The position numbers were made by a program, and so were the translations under genes. The notes under the pieces are model-generated. The model ran no database searches, was not told the origin of the DNA, and saw nothing but the letters and a program-made list of their open reading frames with translations. A stretch of DNA of 64,000 nucleotides from a candidate division KSB1 bacterium (GTDB lineage: Bacteria; Zhuqueibacterota; Zhuqueibacteria; Residuimicrobiales; Krinioviventaceae), in contig JAXHMJ010000001.1 of NCBI GenBank assembly GCA_034521575.1, forward strand, positions 327,282 to 391,281, written 5' to 3'. The stretch's first letter is position 1; every line of letters starts with the position of its first letter. Below, one piece after another: positions 1 to 9,118 of this stretch.

Positions 1-1470
1 GCGTATTATAGCTCAAATCTGAAAAGTATGCTGGGATACGAACCGGATGAATTAAATTCCTCTTACCATGCCTGGATTCAGCTGATACATCCGACCATGC
101 GGGAAAGTATCAAGCATCAGATTGATCATTATAAGCGTGACGACAAACTGGAATTTAGCGCTCTGCTGCGCAGCAAAGGCGGGGACTGGACCTGGATTTA
201 TGTCAAAGCGTTTATTGTAGGTCGGGATCAAAACGGAGAACCCTCTCATATCCTCGGCGTTCAAATCGATGATCCGAGCACATCAACCCGGGTACAGTCC
301 GCGGATTCTCTGGATGATCGCTGGAGCTCAATGCAGTTCCTGGCCAAACTGGGATATTTCGAATATGACATGCTGGAAAACAAGATCAACTGGTCTGAAG
401 GTATGTTCCGCATACTGCAGGTGCATTCCATGTCCGATCCTTTGACTTTTGAACAATTTTACGATTATGTTCATGATGAGGACCGCGATAATTATCTCGC
501 TGTGCATCACGAAGTGGTAAAGCGTCGTCTCTCTTTTTATCAGTGTTCTTTCCGGGTGTTTTTAGAAAGTGATAAAATTAAACATTGCATGGAATTTGGC
601 CGATATATCTATGACCAGGATGGAAATCCGGTTAAAAAATATGGCGCTCTTCAGGATGTCAGTCGACAAAAACAGCAGGAAGTGCAGGGAAGAGCCTTGT
701 CGAATATGGATATGATCAGCCGGTTTGCGGGACATGTCACTCAGGAATTTAATAATCTTTTCCATATTATCTTTGGATATACCTCTTTGATGAAGGACAA
801 CAGTCGCAAGCCCAATCAGAGAATGGAATATCTGGATTCTATGATAAAGGCTACTGAACGTGCGGTTACGCTGGTCCGTGAATACGGCAGAGTGGGGGGG
901 TTCACAGATGTCAACGGTACCGAATTTTATTTATCCTATCTGATCGAATGTCTTTCTCCCGGATTAAACTCTTTGTTGGGGGAGAATGGTCTGGTCGAAA
1001 TTAAAAAGGAACCGATCGAATATCCGGTTTTTGCGGATCCGCTGCAGATTGAACAGGTTCTTTTGTCCATTTGTCTGAATTCTCAGAATCACGAACATCA
1101 GGATTATCGCCTGAATATATCTCTAAAAATGGCTGATTTCACGGAGATGTGCCAGGTGAATCCAGCTGTGCTTTCCGAACCTTTTATGATGTTGAGTATT
1201 ATGCTTGTAGACAAAGCCGGCAATAAAATGCTGCCTGACCGGCTTGTCAACACACTGTTTTCGGAACAAGCCGCCAAAGAGCTGGATACTGGGCTTGCTG
1301 CCATTTATACGCTTATCAAGCAGAATGGAGGGTTTATGCGAGTGTGTGGCGAACAAAACAGCGGTGATAATTTAAATATTTATCTCCCGGCGAAAAAAAA
1401 TAATGCTGCAAAATTAAAAGCCAAAGAGTTTAAAATGAAGGATGTCAAGGGAACCGATACCATTCTGTGA
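1..1470 (+). CDS. PAS sensor protein with degenerate histidine kinase core (5' partial)
   Basis: The frame is open from base 1 and the first Met (base 28) lies inside a PAS fold, so the true start is outside the window. Visible are the end of one PAS/PAC domain (residues 1-95), a second PAS domain (about 105-215) and a region laid out like a HisKA/HATPase core (about 235-465) ending in IYLPA. In related hybrid kinases the H-box reads like GGVAHDFNN; here it is GHVTQEFNN, with Gln (codon 742-744) in place of the phospho-accepting His. The G2 motif GTGLGL is DTGLAA and the N-box is weak. The fold is recognisable but autokinase activity is doubtful. The closing KGTDTIL is the usual lead-in to a fused receiver domain, which continues in another frame at 1469, so this was probably one hybrid protein broken by a small indel. 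Confidence 0.8.
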   Translation, partial: AYYSSNLKSMLGYEPDELNSSYHAWIQLIHPTMRESIKHQIDHYKRDDKLEFSALLRSKGGDWTWIYVKAFIVGRDQNGEPSHILGVQIDDPSTSTRVQSADSLDDRWSSMQFLAKLGYFEYDMLENKINWSEGMFRILQVHSMSDPLTFEQFYDYVHDEDRDNYLAVHHEVVKRRLSFYQCSFRVFLESDKIKHCMEFGRYIYDQDGNPVKKYGALQDVSRQKQQEVQGRALSNMDMISRFAGHVTQEFNNLFHIIFGYTSLMKDNSRKPNQRMEYLDSMIKATERAVTLVREYGRVGGFTDVNGTEFYLSYLIECLSPGLNSLLGENGLVEIKKEPIEYPVFADPLQIEQVLLSICLNSQNHEHQDYRLNISLKMADFTEMCQVNPAVLSEPFMMLSIMLVDKAGNKMLPDRLVNTLFSEQAAKELDTGLAAIYTLIKQNGGFMRVCGEQNSGDNLNIYLPAKKNNAAKLKAKEFKMKDVKGTDTIL

Positions 1471-1831
1471 TGCTGAAGACAACAAGCTTCTTCGTCAGCT
1501 TGTCGAGAAATTGCTGCAATCCAATGGCTATCATGTGATCAGTGCAAAAAATGGCAATGATGCCTGGGACGAGTTCAAGCGCAATATCGACCGTGTCCAT
1601 ATTTTGATCATGGATGTTTTGATGCCCGGACTGGATGGCCGGGAAGTGCTGCGCAAGGTACGCACCGTGCGCCCCGGAGTCCAGGTGCTGTACACCAGTG
1701 GATACAGCCGCGATCAGCTGCGTGATGAATTCAAAGTCGATATTCAGGAAGACCTGCTTCAAAAACCATATCAGATCTCTGAACTTTTAATGCGCATACG
1801 TTCGATTCTTGATACGGCGGGCGGCAGTTAA
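1442..1831 (+). CDS. Response regulator receiver domain (probable C-terminal part of the hybrid sensor)
   Basis: A complete CheY-like receiver domain. The acidic pocket (DAED), the phospho-accepting Asp in LIMDVLMPGLDG, the Thr in YTSGYS and the Lys in LQKPYQ are all present, so this half can accept phosphate even though the kinase half looks degenerate. Real homology starts near base 1466; the nominal Met at 1442 has no ribosome binding site and lies inside the preceding gene. Reading ...GTDTIL from the upstream frame into DAEDNKLL here gives the normal hybrid kinase junction. It is either a separate overlapping protein or, more likely, the end of one protein with a 1-2 base frame break near 1468. 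No output domain follows. Confidence 0.8.
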   Translation: MSREPIPFCDAEDNKLLRQLVEKLLQSNGYHVISAKNGNDAWDEFKRNIDRVHILIMDVLMPGLDGREVLRKVRTVRPGVQVLYTSGYSRDQLRDEFKVDIQEDLLQKPYQISELLMRIRSILDTAGGS

Positions 1832-2139
1832 GCGGACACAGGGGCAGGATTCAGAATTTCATCAAGCCGCTATGGTGTTGCCGACGCATGCAGTCCGGAA
1901 GCATGATCATTTTCTGCTTTGTGGCAATCAAACGGTTTAAATGTCTGGCTAAATACGTACCGGCTTTGCCGTCTCGGTCCGAAGCCAGCAGCGCAGTAGC
2001 ATTCCGCATATTTTGTCCACAGGTGTCTTGATAAAAGATACAGACTCGCATAGTCGATAGAGAGTGGATAGAATGGATAATTCGATTTATTTTGACATTA
2101 AATGTTACGCGAAAACCAGTTTTTTGTTACACCGGCAAC
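1832..2139. other. Intergenic stretch, no supported gene
   Basis: About 300 bases between the receiver domain and the convergent secreted-protein gene. A 66-codon minus-strand frame (1851-2051) contains SDRDGKAG, which faintly recalls a Toprim loop, but it lacks a ribosome binding site and the rest of such a domain. I see no clear terminator or RNA gene. Confidence 0.4.
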
Positions 2140-2757
2140 TCAGGTATGCCTGGCGAGTTTCCTCAGATCTATATTCCTTAGAAACTTACGAGAGGTTTCT
2201 TCACTGTCAGCGCCCGAAATGACAACCACCACTTTTTCGTGAACCGCTGTGAGTTTAAAAGTATCCGAGCTGGTTTCCTCCACTATGATATACCAGCCGG
2301 CTCTGTTTTCTGTTTTCACAACTCCCTGTTGATCCATCATTTCTTTCATCATCGGGGCCTGCATCGCCTGCGCCATTTGCTGGTAGGGTTTAAGTATTTC
2401 CGGCGTATTGGTAATGGTAACCTGTACCGTTTGCGTGCCGGCATCATTCACAAACCTTTGCTTTGCCTCTGTCACCCGCACATTGCCGTCAGGCGCGGAA
2501 AATGACATGGAACGGGAGTCCGCTTCCTCGCCTGTCCAGCCGGCAGGCGCCTCTGGCAGAAACGGTTTAAATGAAGCACTGAGCTTTTCATTAATTTTAC
2601 CCAGGGCTTGCTGTAAAAGATCATGGGCTTGCTTGAAATCTTTCTGCTGGTAAGCGTTTTTGCCTTGTTCGATCAAATCCAGTACGGGATCAGCCGCCTG
2701 TAATTGATATGTCGTCACGACCAACAGAAAAAAAAGTGTGAGAATAAAAAAACGCAT
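2140..2757 (-). CDS. Secreted/periplasmic protein of unknown function
   Basis: A protein of about 205 residues. I chose the Met at 2757 because it follows a strong GGAGGTG at 6 bases; a Met five codons earlier lacks one. The first 20 or so residues are a hydrophobic leader ending in LQAA, typical of a signal peptidase I site. After it come a short TPR-like helical stretch (about 25-55, QGKNAYQQKDFKQAHDLLQQ) and a globular region (about 65-200) rich in beta-type segments (VRVTEAKQRF, VQVTITNTP, AGWYIIVEE, KVVVVISGAD). I do not recognise the family. It stands alone, convergent to the sensor gene and divergent from UPF0182. Confidence 0.7.
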   Translation of the reverse strand: MRFFILTLFFLLVVTTYQLQAADPVLDLIEQGKNAYQQKDFKQAHDLLQQALGKINEKLSASFKPFLPEAPAGWTGEEADSRSMSFSAPDGNVRVTEAKQRFVNDAGTQTVQVTITNTPEILKPYQQMAQAMQAPMMKEMMDQQGVVKTENRAGWYIIVEETSSDTFKLTAVHEKVVVVISGADSEETSRKFLRNIDLRKLARHT

Positions 2758-3070
2758 ATCAAACACCTCCAATATGAAATTAAACGGCGATTTATTTTTT
2801 AACGCTTTTTGCAGTCGGATAAATGTATTCTGTAACGTTCATTCGATACGGGGGCAATATAGATCACGAGTGGATTGTCGGTTGTATTCAAACTACAATA
2901 CAGATTGGAAAAAATCAAGCTTAATATTAAAGAAATTATCGTTTGCTAGGGCAAGCGGGCTTTTATCCAAGAGCGGACTTGGAAATTTTTCTATTTCCAA
3001 AGTGTTACAATAATAGAAGGCTATTTCTAAAACCCTATAGTTTTTATACTTACTGACGTGGAGGACTCTA
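2758..3070. promoter_or_regulatory. Divergent promoter region
   Basis: A 313-base AT-rich gap between two divergently read genes, so it must hold both promoters. A small inverted repeat TTGGAAAT-N6-ATTTCCAA lies at 2979-3000, about 70 bases before the UPF0182 start, and could be an operator. GGAGG at 3060-3064 is the ribosome binding site for 3071. Confidence 0.4.
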
Positions 3071-3898
3071 ATGTATATTGCCCTGTTGTTTTTGCTGCTG
3101 GCGGTATCTGCATTCATCCTGTTCAAAGGGATCAAAACAAAAACCATTTCCCTTGCTGTACTCGGTGGTGCATTGGCTGTGATCACGATTGTGTTTTTTT
3201 CAATACTTGATTTATGGGGTGAAATACTCTGGTTTCAGCAGATCGGGTACGGAGAGCGGATCTGGACCGAGTTGCTGGCAAAAGTGGGATTTGCGGCTGC
3301 CGCTGCTTTTATCGGCTGGGGACTCTTGTTTATTTTCACACTGTCACTTCCCGGAGAAAACCGTCTTTTACGCTGGTTTTCCAGGGGAGCGGGTGCTGTG
3401 ATAGGAGCATTGTGGGGCTTTTCCAACTGGCTGGTTATTCTAAAATTCATGAATCGAGTGTCAACCGGTGTTGCAGATCCCGTACTGGGTCAGGATGCCG
3501 GGTTTTATATGTTTGTCCTGCCGTTCCTGGTTAGTTTTTACCGGTTTATTCTTTTGATCCTGTTTCTATCACTGGCTACGCTGCTGGGTGCATTGTTTGT
3601 GCGTTTGAATGAGAACAGCATGCAAGTGGAAGTGCGCTCCTTTTCTGTCGAGGTCAGGAAAAAAATGGTCAATTGGCTGTATGTTAATGCGGCAGCCATT
3701 CTTTTTATGCTGGCTGCAGGTAAATTCCTCAACCGTTATGAACTTTTGTATTCGACCTGGTGTGGTTACCGGGCCGGGCTGGACCGATGTCAATATCCGG
3801 CTTCCGGGATATATTGTATCTATTATTTTAACTGCTGTGTTGGGAGTGACCGTACTTTTACCCTCTCTGAGGCAGCGGATGCGCCGGATTGTTTTTAA
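3071..3898 (+). CDS. UPF0182 family membrane protein, N-terminal part
   Basis: Starts at an ATG 6 bases after GGAGG. The first two residues lead directly into a membrane helix, followed by several more (residues about 1-20, 28-45, 72-95, 105-125, 145-180, 200-220) with the family's short loop containing WFQQIGY. Homology in this frame runs to about base 3755. It then continues in the +3 frame (about 3750-3985) with the expected TDVNIRLPGY loop and two more helices, and moves to the +1 frame near 3985, where PGLLQWLRVEPNE joins the C-terminal part. One gene of roughly 945 codons (3071-5907), the normal size of UPF0182, is thus interrupted by two frame breaks. Function is unknown; the family is predicted to have about seven membrane helices and a large extracytoplasmic domain. 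Confidence 0.82.
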   Translation: MYIALLFLLLAVSAFILFKGIKTKTISLAVLGGALAVITIVFFSILDLWGEILWFQQIGYGERIWTELLAKVGFAAAAAFIGWGLLFIFTLSLPGENRLLRWFSRGAGAVIGALWGFSNWLVILKFMNRVSTGVADPVLGQDAGFYMFVLPFLVSFYRFILLILFLSLATLLGALFVRLNENSMQVEVRSFSVEVRKKMVNWLYVNAAAILFMLAAGKFLNRYELLYSTWCGYRAGLDRCQYPASGIYCIYYFNCCVGSDRTFTLSEAADAPDCF

Positions 3899-4008
3899 AC
3901 GTCAGAATACCGGGTATGACCCGGTGAACGCATTGGTGGCCGTGGGGGTTCTCGCCATAGGTATCTGGTTCATTCGTATTAACCGCGGCGCCGGGACTTT
4001 TACAATGG

Positions 4009-5907
4009 TTGCGGGTGGAACCCAATGAAATTACGTTTGAACGGCCTTTTATTGAGAATAATATTGAATATACGAGAAAAGCTTTTGATCTGGAAAAAGT
4101 AGAAGAACGTGAATTCCCCGCAGATGAACAGTTTACGCAGAATATGGTTCAGGAAGATCAGGATCTGTTCGATAATATCCGATTGTGGGATTACCGTGCG
4201 CTGGATGCGGTTTACAAGCAGTTTCAGGAAATTCGTCTTTATTACGAATTTTTTGATGTGGATATAGACCGCTATCGATTCCAGGACCAGTATAAACAGG
4301 TTATGGTGTCGGCAAGAGAGCTGCAAGTCAATAACCTGCCGCAACAAAGTCAGACGTTTGTCAATCGACGATTCAAATACACGCATGGGAACGGGATTAC
4401 GCTGACAACCGTAAGCGATTTTACGACTGAAGGATTGCCCAATTTATTGATCCAGGATATTCCGCCTAAAAGTAAATATCCAGAGCTTGACGTCAAACAG
4501 CCGCGTATTTATTACGGTGAATTATCCTCATCACATGTTGTTGTCAATTCCGAGGAAGCCGAGTTTGATTTTCCAAGCGGAGAAGAAAACAAATATACCC
4601 ATTACTCAGGTAAAGGCGGGGTCCCGTTCAAAAATGCCTGGCGGAAATTCCTGTTTGGCTGGAAATTCGACGGGACACGTTTGTTTCTGTCGTCCTATCC
4701 GAATGCTAAAAGTCGGATGATGTTTCACCGTAATATTCGGGAACGTGTGCAGACTCTGGCTCCGTTTCTAAAGCTTGATAAAGATCCGTATATCGTATTG
4801 GCGGATAACGGCAGGCTGTACTGGATTATCGATGCCTATACCACTTCGGAGCGTTACCCCTACAGTGAAAAATTTGCCAATACAGAATATCTGACATCGA
4901 CAGGCGGACGCAATACCCGGATGATGCCATCTCCGGTCGATGATCAGTTTAGAGGCGCCAACTATATTCGCAACTCTGTTAAAGTGGTTGTTGATGCCTA
5001 TCATGGTTCTGTCGATTTCTATGTGTTCGATGAAGAGGATCCCGTGCTGCAGGTTTGGCGCAATATTTTCCCGGACCTGTTTTCGCCCCGGCAAGAGATG
5101 CCGTCAAATCTGGATCAGCACATCCGTTATCCGGCGGATATGCTGCTGATTCAGGGACTGGTTTACGCAAAGTACCATATGACCGATCCTACGGTTTTTT
5201 ACAATCAGGAAGATCTTTGGGTGCGGGCCACGGAAAAATATTACAACCGCGTTCAGCCGGTGGAACCTTATTACATTATGTGGGAGCCGCCGGGTTCGGA
5301 TATACCCGAGTATTCACTCATTTTGCCGTTTACGCCAAAGAACCGGCAGGTGATGATTGGCTGGATTGCCGGACTTTGTGACGGTGAAAATTACGGGCGC
5401 TTTTTGTCCTATAAATTCCCGAAAGAAAAACGTGTCCTCGGTCCCCAGCAGGTTGAAACCAAAATTGATCAGGATAGTTATCTGTCCGGACAGCTCAGTT
5501 TGTGGGACCAGCGCGGTTCCAGTGTGATTCGCGGTAATGTGCTGGCCATTCCGTTGAAAGAAACCTTGATTTATGTGGAGCCCATTTACCTCAAGGCGGA
5601 AACGGCAGCCTATCCGGAACTGCGGCTGGTGGCGGTGATGCACAACGACAATCTCAGCTATGCGGAAACATTTGAAAAAGCGCTTCGCGGATTGTTTCAG
5701 GAGGTGTCTCCGGAGACCGGGCCGGGCGCAGAAACCGCATTGACCGCTTCTTTTGAGGAACTGGTTCAACAGGCCAATCAGGAATTTAATGATTATTTGC
5801 AAAAAAATGCTGATAAACAGTTCAGACAGGCTGCGGATGCGCTGCAAAATCTACAAACGACCCTCGAAGAGCTGAAAGACAGAGCGGAAGCCACGCAGCC
5901 TCAATAG
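4009..5907 (+). CDS. UPF0182 family protein, C-terminal extracytoplasmic part
   Basis: Contains the family hallmarks: VEPNEITFERPFIENNI at the start, DNIRLWDYRAL, VDIDRYR, ARELQVNNLP, then PRIYYGELSS, FDFPSGEEN, the conserved VLADNGRLYWIIDAYTTS and the RNSVKVVVDAYHG-VDFYV motifs, and near the C-terminus VEPIYLKAE. The last 60 residues are a helical tail. The TTG at 4009 is only the first available start codon in this frame; the same frame is open upstream (PGLLQW) and joins the N-terminal part, so this is not an independent gene. Nothing else in the neighbourhood suggests an operon. Confidence 0.85.
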   Translation: MRVEPNEITFERPFIENNIEYTRKAFDLEKVEEREFPADEQFTQNMVQEDQDLFDNIRLWDYRALDAVYKQFQEIRLYYEFFDVDIDRYRFQDQYKQVMVSARELQVNNLPQQSQTFVNRRFKYTHGNGITLTTVSDFTTEGLPNLLIQDIPPKSKYPELDVKQPRIYYGELSSSHVVVNSEEAEFDFPSGEENKYTHYSGKGGVPFKNAWRKFLFGWKFDGTRLFLSSYPNAKSRMMFHRNIRERVQTLAPFLKLDKDPYIVLADNGRLYWIIDAYTTSERYPYSEKFANTEYLTSTGGRNTRMMPSPVDDQFRGANYIRNSVKVVVDAYHGSVDFYVFDEEDPVLQVWRNIFPDLFSPRQEMPSNLDQHIRYPADMLLIQGLVYAKYHMTDPTVFYNQEDLWVRATEKYYNRVQPVEPYYIMWEPPGSDIPEYSLILPFTPKNRQVMIGWIAGLCDGENYGRFLSYKFPKEKRVLGPQQVETKIDQDSYLSGQLSLWDQRGSSVIRGNVLAIPLKETLIYVEPIYLKAETAAYPELRLVAVMHNDNLSYAETFEKALRGLFQEVSPETGPGAETALTASFEELVQQANQEFNDYLQKNADKQFRQAADALQNLQTTLEELKDRAEATQPQ

Positions 5908-6136
5908 ATAATCACAGTGATACAGCGCGGATTGTTCAGAAAAAAAGCTGCTCAATTCGTGCTGTTGTTACAGATCAGAAATATCCCTTGTATTTGGATA
6001 TGATTTTTATTATTATTTAAGGGGCGTTTGTTTCCGTAAAAATTACTGATAATCATCGATCGGATTCCGGCAGAATGATCTATTGTCAGTATCTATAGGA
6101 TTGACAGTCAACTTTTTAACCAAAGAAAGGAAGTTT

Positions 6137-6597
6137 ATGCAAGTAAAAGAAAATAAAGTAGTTGGTATACACTATACATTAAAAAACGATTCAGGTGATG
6201 TTCTGGATTCTTCCGAGGGACGGGAGCCCCTCGAGTTTTTGCAGGGTAAAGGTAATATTATAAATGGTTTGGAAAAAGCCCTGGACGGCAAGACAGAAGG
6301 CGACACGGTTGATGTAACAGTCGAACCGGATGAAGGCTATGGTCAACGCCGGGAAGAGTTGATTCAGCAGGTTCCAAAAAGCGCTTTTCAGGGGTGGATG
6401 ATCTGCAAGTCGGGATGCGGTTTCAGGCCCAGACTGAACAGGGCGCGCTTCCTATCAAAGTTGTGAGTATTCAGGATGATACAGTGACGGTTGACGGTAA
6501 TCATGAGCTGGCAGGTGAACGGCTGCATTTTGATGTAAGTATCGAGAGTGTTCGGGAACCGACGGATGAAGAAAAATCGCATGGACATGTGCATTGA
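6137..6597 (+). CDS. slyD: SlyD-type FKBP peptidyl-prolyl isomerase (frame break inside)
   Basis: Start chosen at ATG 6137, which follows AAAGGAAG and begins MQVKENKVVGIHYTL, the usual SlyD beginning; longer in-frame starts have no binding site. The FKBP part (YTLKNDSGDVLDSS, LEFLQGKGNIINGLEKAL) and the inserted chaperone flap (EPDEGYGQRREELIQQVPKS) are clear. At about 6390 the frame shifts by one base: SAFQG continues as VDDLQVGMRFQAQ in the +1 frame and then runs through DGNHELAGERLHFDV, which closes the FKBP fold. The protein ends in HGHVH, a short metal-binding-like tail. Expected role is proline isomerisation and chaperoning in the cytoplasm. About 153 residues in total. Confidence 0.85.
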
Positions 6598-6733
6598 GTG
6601 GCGGGGCTTGTTTTTGGCCGTTTTGAAAAAAAATGTTGAAATGACGGTTTTTACTCATGTTGTGGATGAAAAAGGTGATGTGATGTTGTTATAACAGGAA
6701 ACAGGAACTTTTCATAAACTGACAGGAGGATTC

Positions 6734-6955
6734 ATGCACGTTATTAATTTTATCATTGCGGTTGTCGCACTTGTTTTTGCCATTTTAGCTTATCGGCGAT
6801 CAGGCGGGGACTATGCGGATTTGAAGGAACAGGTTGGAAATCTGCGTACCAGAACGGCAGAGGCCCTTGAGAAAGCGGAAAAGGCGATTCGTCCGTCTCA
6901 TGAAGAGGAGGAGCCCCCGTCCAAACCTTCAAAAAAACAGACGCCTAATACCTGA
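6734..6955 (+). CDS. Small membrane-anchored coiled-coil protein
   Basis: 73 residues starting 7 bases after AGGAGG. Residues 3-20 (INFIIAVVALVFAILAY) form one membrane helix, followed by an arginine-rich stop-transfer, a short coiled coil (about 30-55, LKEQVGNLRTRTAEALEKAE) and a charged, proline-rich tail. I do not recognise a family. The strong start site and the perfect terminator right behind it support a real gene. Confidence 0.6.
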   Translation: MHVINFIIAVVALVFAILAYRRSGGDYADLKEQVGNLRTRTAEALEKAEKAIRPSHEEEEPPSKPSKKQTPNT

Positions 6956-6966
6956 TTTGAATCGAA

Positions 6967-6998
6967 CAGGAGTATTGTTCTCAATACTCCTGATTTTC
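6967..6998 (+). terminator. Rho-independent terminator
   Basis: Perfect 11-bp stem CAGGAGTATTG / CAATACTCCTG with a 4-base loop (TTCT), followed by ATTTTCT. It closes the small membrane protein gene ending at 6955. Confidence 0.8.
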
Positions 6999-7066
6999 TA
7001 TTAAATCCCGCCGCAACAATAGACTTTTTGCAATAAATCGAATCATAACCCCCTTCACTTTGATGC

Positions 7067-8830
7067 CTACTTTTGCGGGTTGATAAGATCCAACAATTCC
7101 TGCAGATGCTGTTCATATATTTGCCGCGGTACGGTTTTATGTTTTACGCACAGAGAGGCCGCGTATCCCACCGCTGCTCCCATCTGACCGGTTGTGTTCA
7201 TGACTCGCGGACCGCCTAAACCGATATGTGAGCCGCTGAAACAGCGTCCGGCCATAAAAAGATTCTCAATGTTTTTTGAATACAGACACCGGTACGGCAC
7301 GTAATAGAATTCCACCGGATAGAATAACGCAGTGGATAAAAAATCGGGGCGAGTCGGGTCCAGAAGAATGTTTTGGTAGTGTACATCTATGTCGCGTTTT
7401 TCTCTGACCACAGCGTCGGGAAATGTGCGGCTTTTGCGCATATCATTGAATGTGTAAATGTAATCGCCTTTGAGACGTCGCGATTCGCGTTTCCCCAGCA
7501 GATAGGATATCCATTCCAGTTCTCGATTGGCGTTCTCCGGGAGTTGTTTGGCGTTGTAAAAGGACCCGTAGATAGCCCGGAACATATGATCGCGTATTTT
7601 TTCTGCGTCTCTGATCTGATGCAGATCGTCACGGGAAAATTCCCAGTACCACTCTCCGTTCACCGCCGCATGATCTCCGGCAACAGGCATAGCCCAGGGC
7701 ACGGACAAAAATTTTGAGGCTGTTTCGTTTTCTATTGAACGCCACAATAGGGATGATCCCATGACCCTGTTGTCCGATTCGGCGGGACTCCATAGCTCGT
7801 CGTGTTGCGGCCAGCGCTCGTGAAAGCGGGACGAATCTTCGCGGCCGTACATGTATTCTGCGCCGGACCAATAACCGATCCAGCCGTCTCCGGTACAGTC
7901 CGCAAACAGCGGGGCTTTGAAACGACGCCGCTTCCCGGAATGTGTGTGCCGGGCATCCGTGTGAATAATGCGGCTGTCATCGCTTTTTGTCGTAAAGGCA
8001 CGCCAATTTAGAAACAGGGCAATATTCGGGAATGAGCGCATATACTGCATGCGTTTCTCATCGGCTTGTTGTGCTTGCGGTGAACCATTCGGGTAGTGGC
8101 TGGTGTTGAGATGTTTAAGAATATCATCATAGCGCCAGGTCAGGCCGAGTGTATGCACCCGGATTTCACTGCTCGCATTGCCGCCGAGTACAGGTCTGTC
8201 GTGGATCAGCGCTACTTGCAAACCCTGTTGGGCTGCTGCAACCGCCGCAGCGCAGCCGGCAATGCCGCCGCCGGTCACAACCAGATCAAACGTTTCGGTT
8301 TCAATCTGATTCGAGGATTCTCCGAGTCGGGCTGCCCGCCAGTATCTCAGAGAGTCTCCCGAATCGGGCGGGGCTTTTTTATTCCGGCTCAGATAAAGTG
8401 CGTCACAGCGGCCTTCAAATCCGGTTAAATCTCTCAATTCGATCAGGTGTTGAGATTGATTCAATCGGGCAGTGCCAACGTACTGCCATCCCCAGGTTTC
8501 GCGCGTGCCCAGGTCCATATCCAGTTCGCGCCCGTCCACAATCACCCGGAAGCGTCCGGGTGCGTCCCAGGAGCCCGGGACCCAGTTCAGGGTTCGGGCC
8601 CAGATATGATAAACACCGGCCTTGGCAACCTTGAATTGCATCGCAGCGTTTTCAACCGGACGTCCCAGGCCGTGAGCCAGCAGATACGGCGATCCCATCT
8701 GCTCAACAAACTGCGGATCGACTACCCAGCCTCCGGGATCAAAACGTTCCGTTTCCAGTAACAGCGAGGCAGCGAATCCTTGAGCGGTCAATACCCCTGA
8801 GAACATCAATATGAGGAACAGGCGTTTCAT
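7067..8830 (-). CDS. Secreted FAD-dependent oxidoreductase
   Basis: 587 residues, intact. A signal peptide (about 1-20, ending QGFAA) is followed by a beta-rich carbohydrate-binding-like region (about 25-150; AGVYHIWARTLNW is typical of such modules). The FAD domain follows, with the dinucleotide motif VTGGGIAGCAAAVAAA near residue 183 and the pyrophosphate/second motif GGNASSEIR near 215. The C-terminal part ends with NLFMAGRCFSGSHIGLGGPRVMNT, the closing flavin motif of the FAD_oxidored family (PF12831-type). The substrate is unknown; relatives are found in polysaccharide-degrading bacteria. Export of the flavoprotein and fusion to a carbohydrate-binding-like module suggest oxidation of a sugar-like substrate, which is inference. 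It is divergently read from the S9 peptidase. Confidence 0.85.
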   Translation of the reverse strand: MKRLFLILMFSGVLTAQGFAASLLLETERFDPGGWVVDPQFVEQMGSPYLLAHGLGRPVENAAMQFKVAKAGVYHIWARTLNWVPGSWDAPGRFRVIVDGRELDMDLGTRETWGWQYVGTARLNQSQHLIELRDLTGFEGRCDALYLSRNKKAPPDSGDSLRYWRAARLGESSNQIETETFDLVVTGGGIAGCAAAVAAAQQGLQVALIHDRPVLGGNASSEIRVHTLGLTWRYDDILKHLNTSHYPNGSPQAQQADEKRMQYMRSFPNIALFLNWRAFTTKSDDSRIIHTDARHTHSGKRRRFKAPLFADCTGDGWIGYWSGAEYMYGREDSSRFHERWPQHDELWSPAESDNRVMGSSLLWRSIENETASKFLSVPWAMPVAGDHAAVNGEWYWEFSRDDLHQIRDAEKIRDHMFRAIYGSFYNAKQLPENANRELEWISYLLGKRESRRLKGDYIYTFNDMRKSRTFPDAVVREKRDIDVHYQNILLDPTRPDFLSTALFYPVEFYYVPYRCLYSKNIENLFMAGRCFSGSHIGLGGPRVMNTTGQMGAAVGYAASLCVKHKTVPRQIYEQHLQELLDLINPQK

Positions 8831-8980
8831 GGGTTTACCTTTTGTTGTATGAACATATTTATTTGAAACTGATTGCCGGACAGTGCGTCTCTATTGCAGG
8901 CGTATGGCATTCTATAAGGATACACCGGCAAACTATAAATAAATCGCCTAAAACGCAAATATTATCTTTTTCACCGAAAC

Positions 8981-9010
8981 TTGAATAAATATGAGAATAT
9001 GGGGTATATT
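8981..9010 (+). promoter_or_regulatory. Candidate promoter of the S9 peptidase
   Basis: TTG at 8981-8983, 21 bases, then TATATT at 9005-9010, about 110 bases before the peptidase start. The layout resembles the better TTG-N19/20-TAnnTT promoters elsewhere in the window, with spacing one base longer. Confidence 0.35.
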
Positions 9011-9118
9011 AAAGAGATACAGGAAGAGATTTAAACGTTTTTTTGTTCGAATAATATTATGGCATTTGGGGGTAAAATATCCCTGTACATTATAACATTT
9101 AACCAAAGGAGGAAGCAC

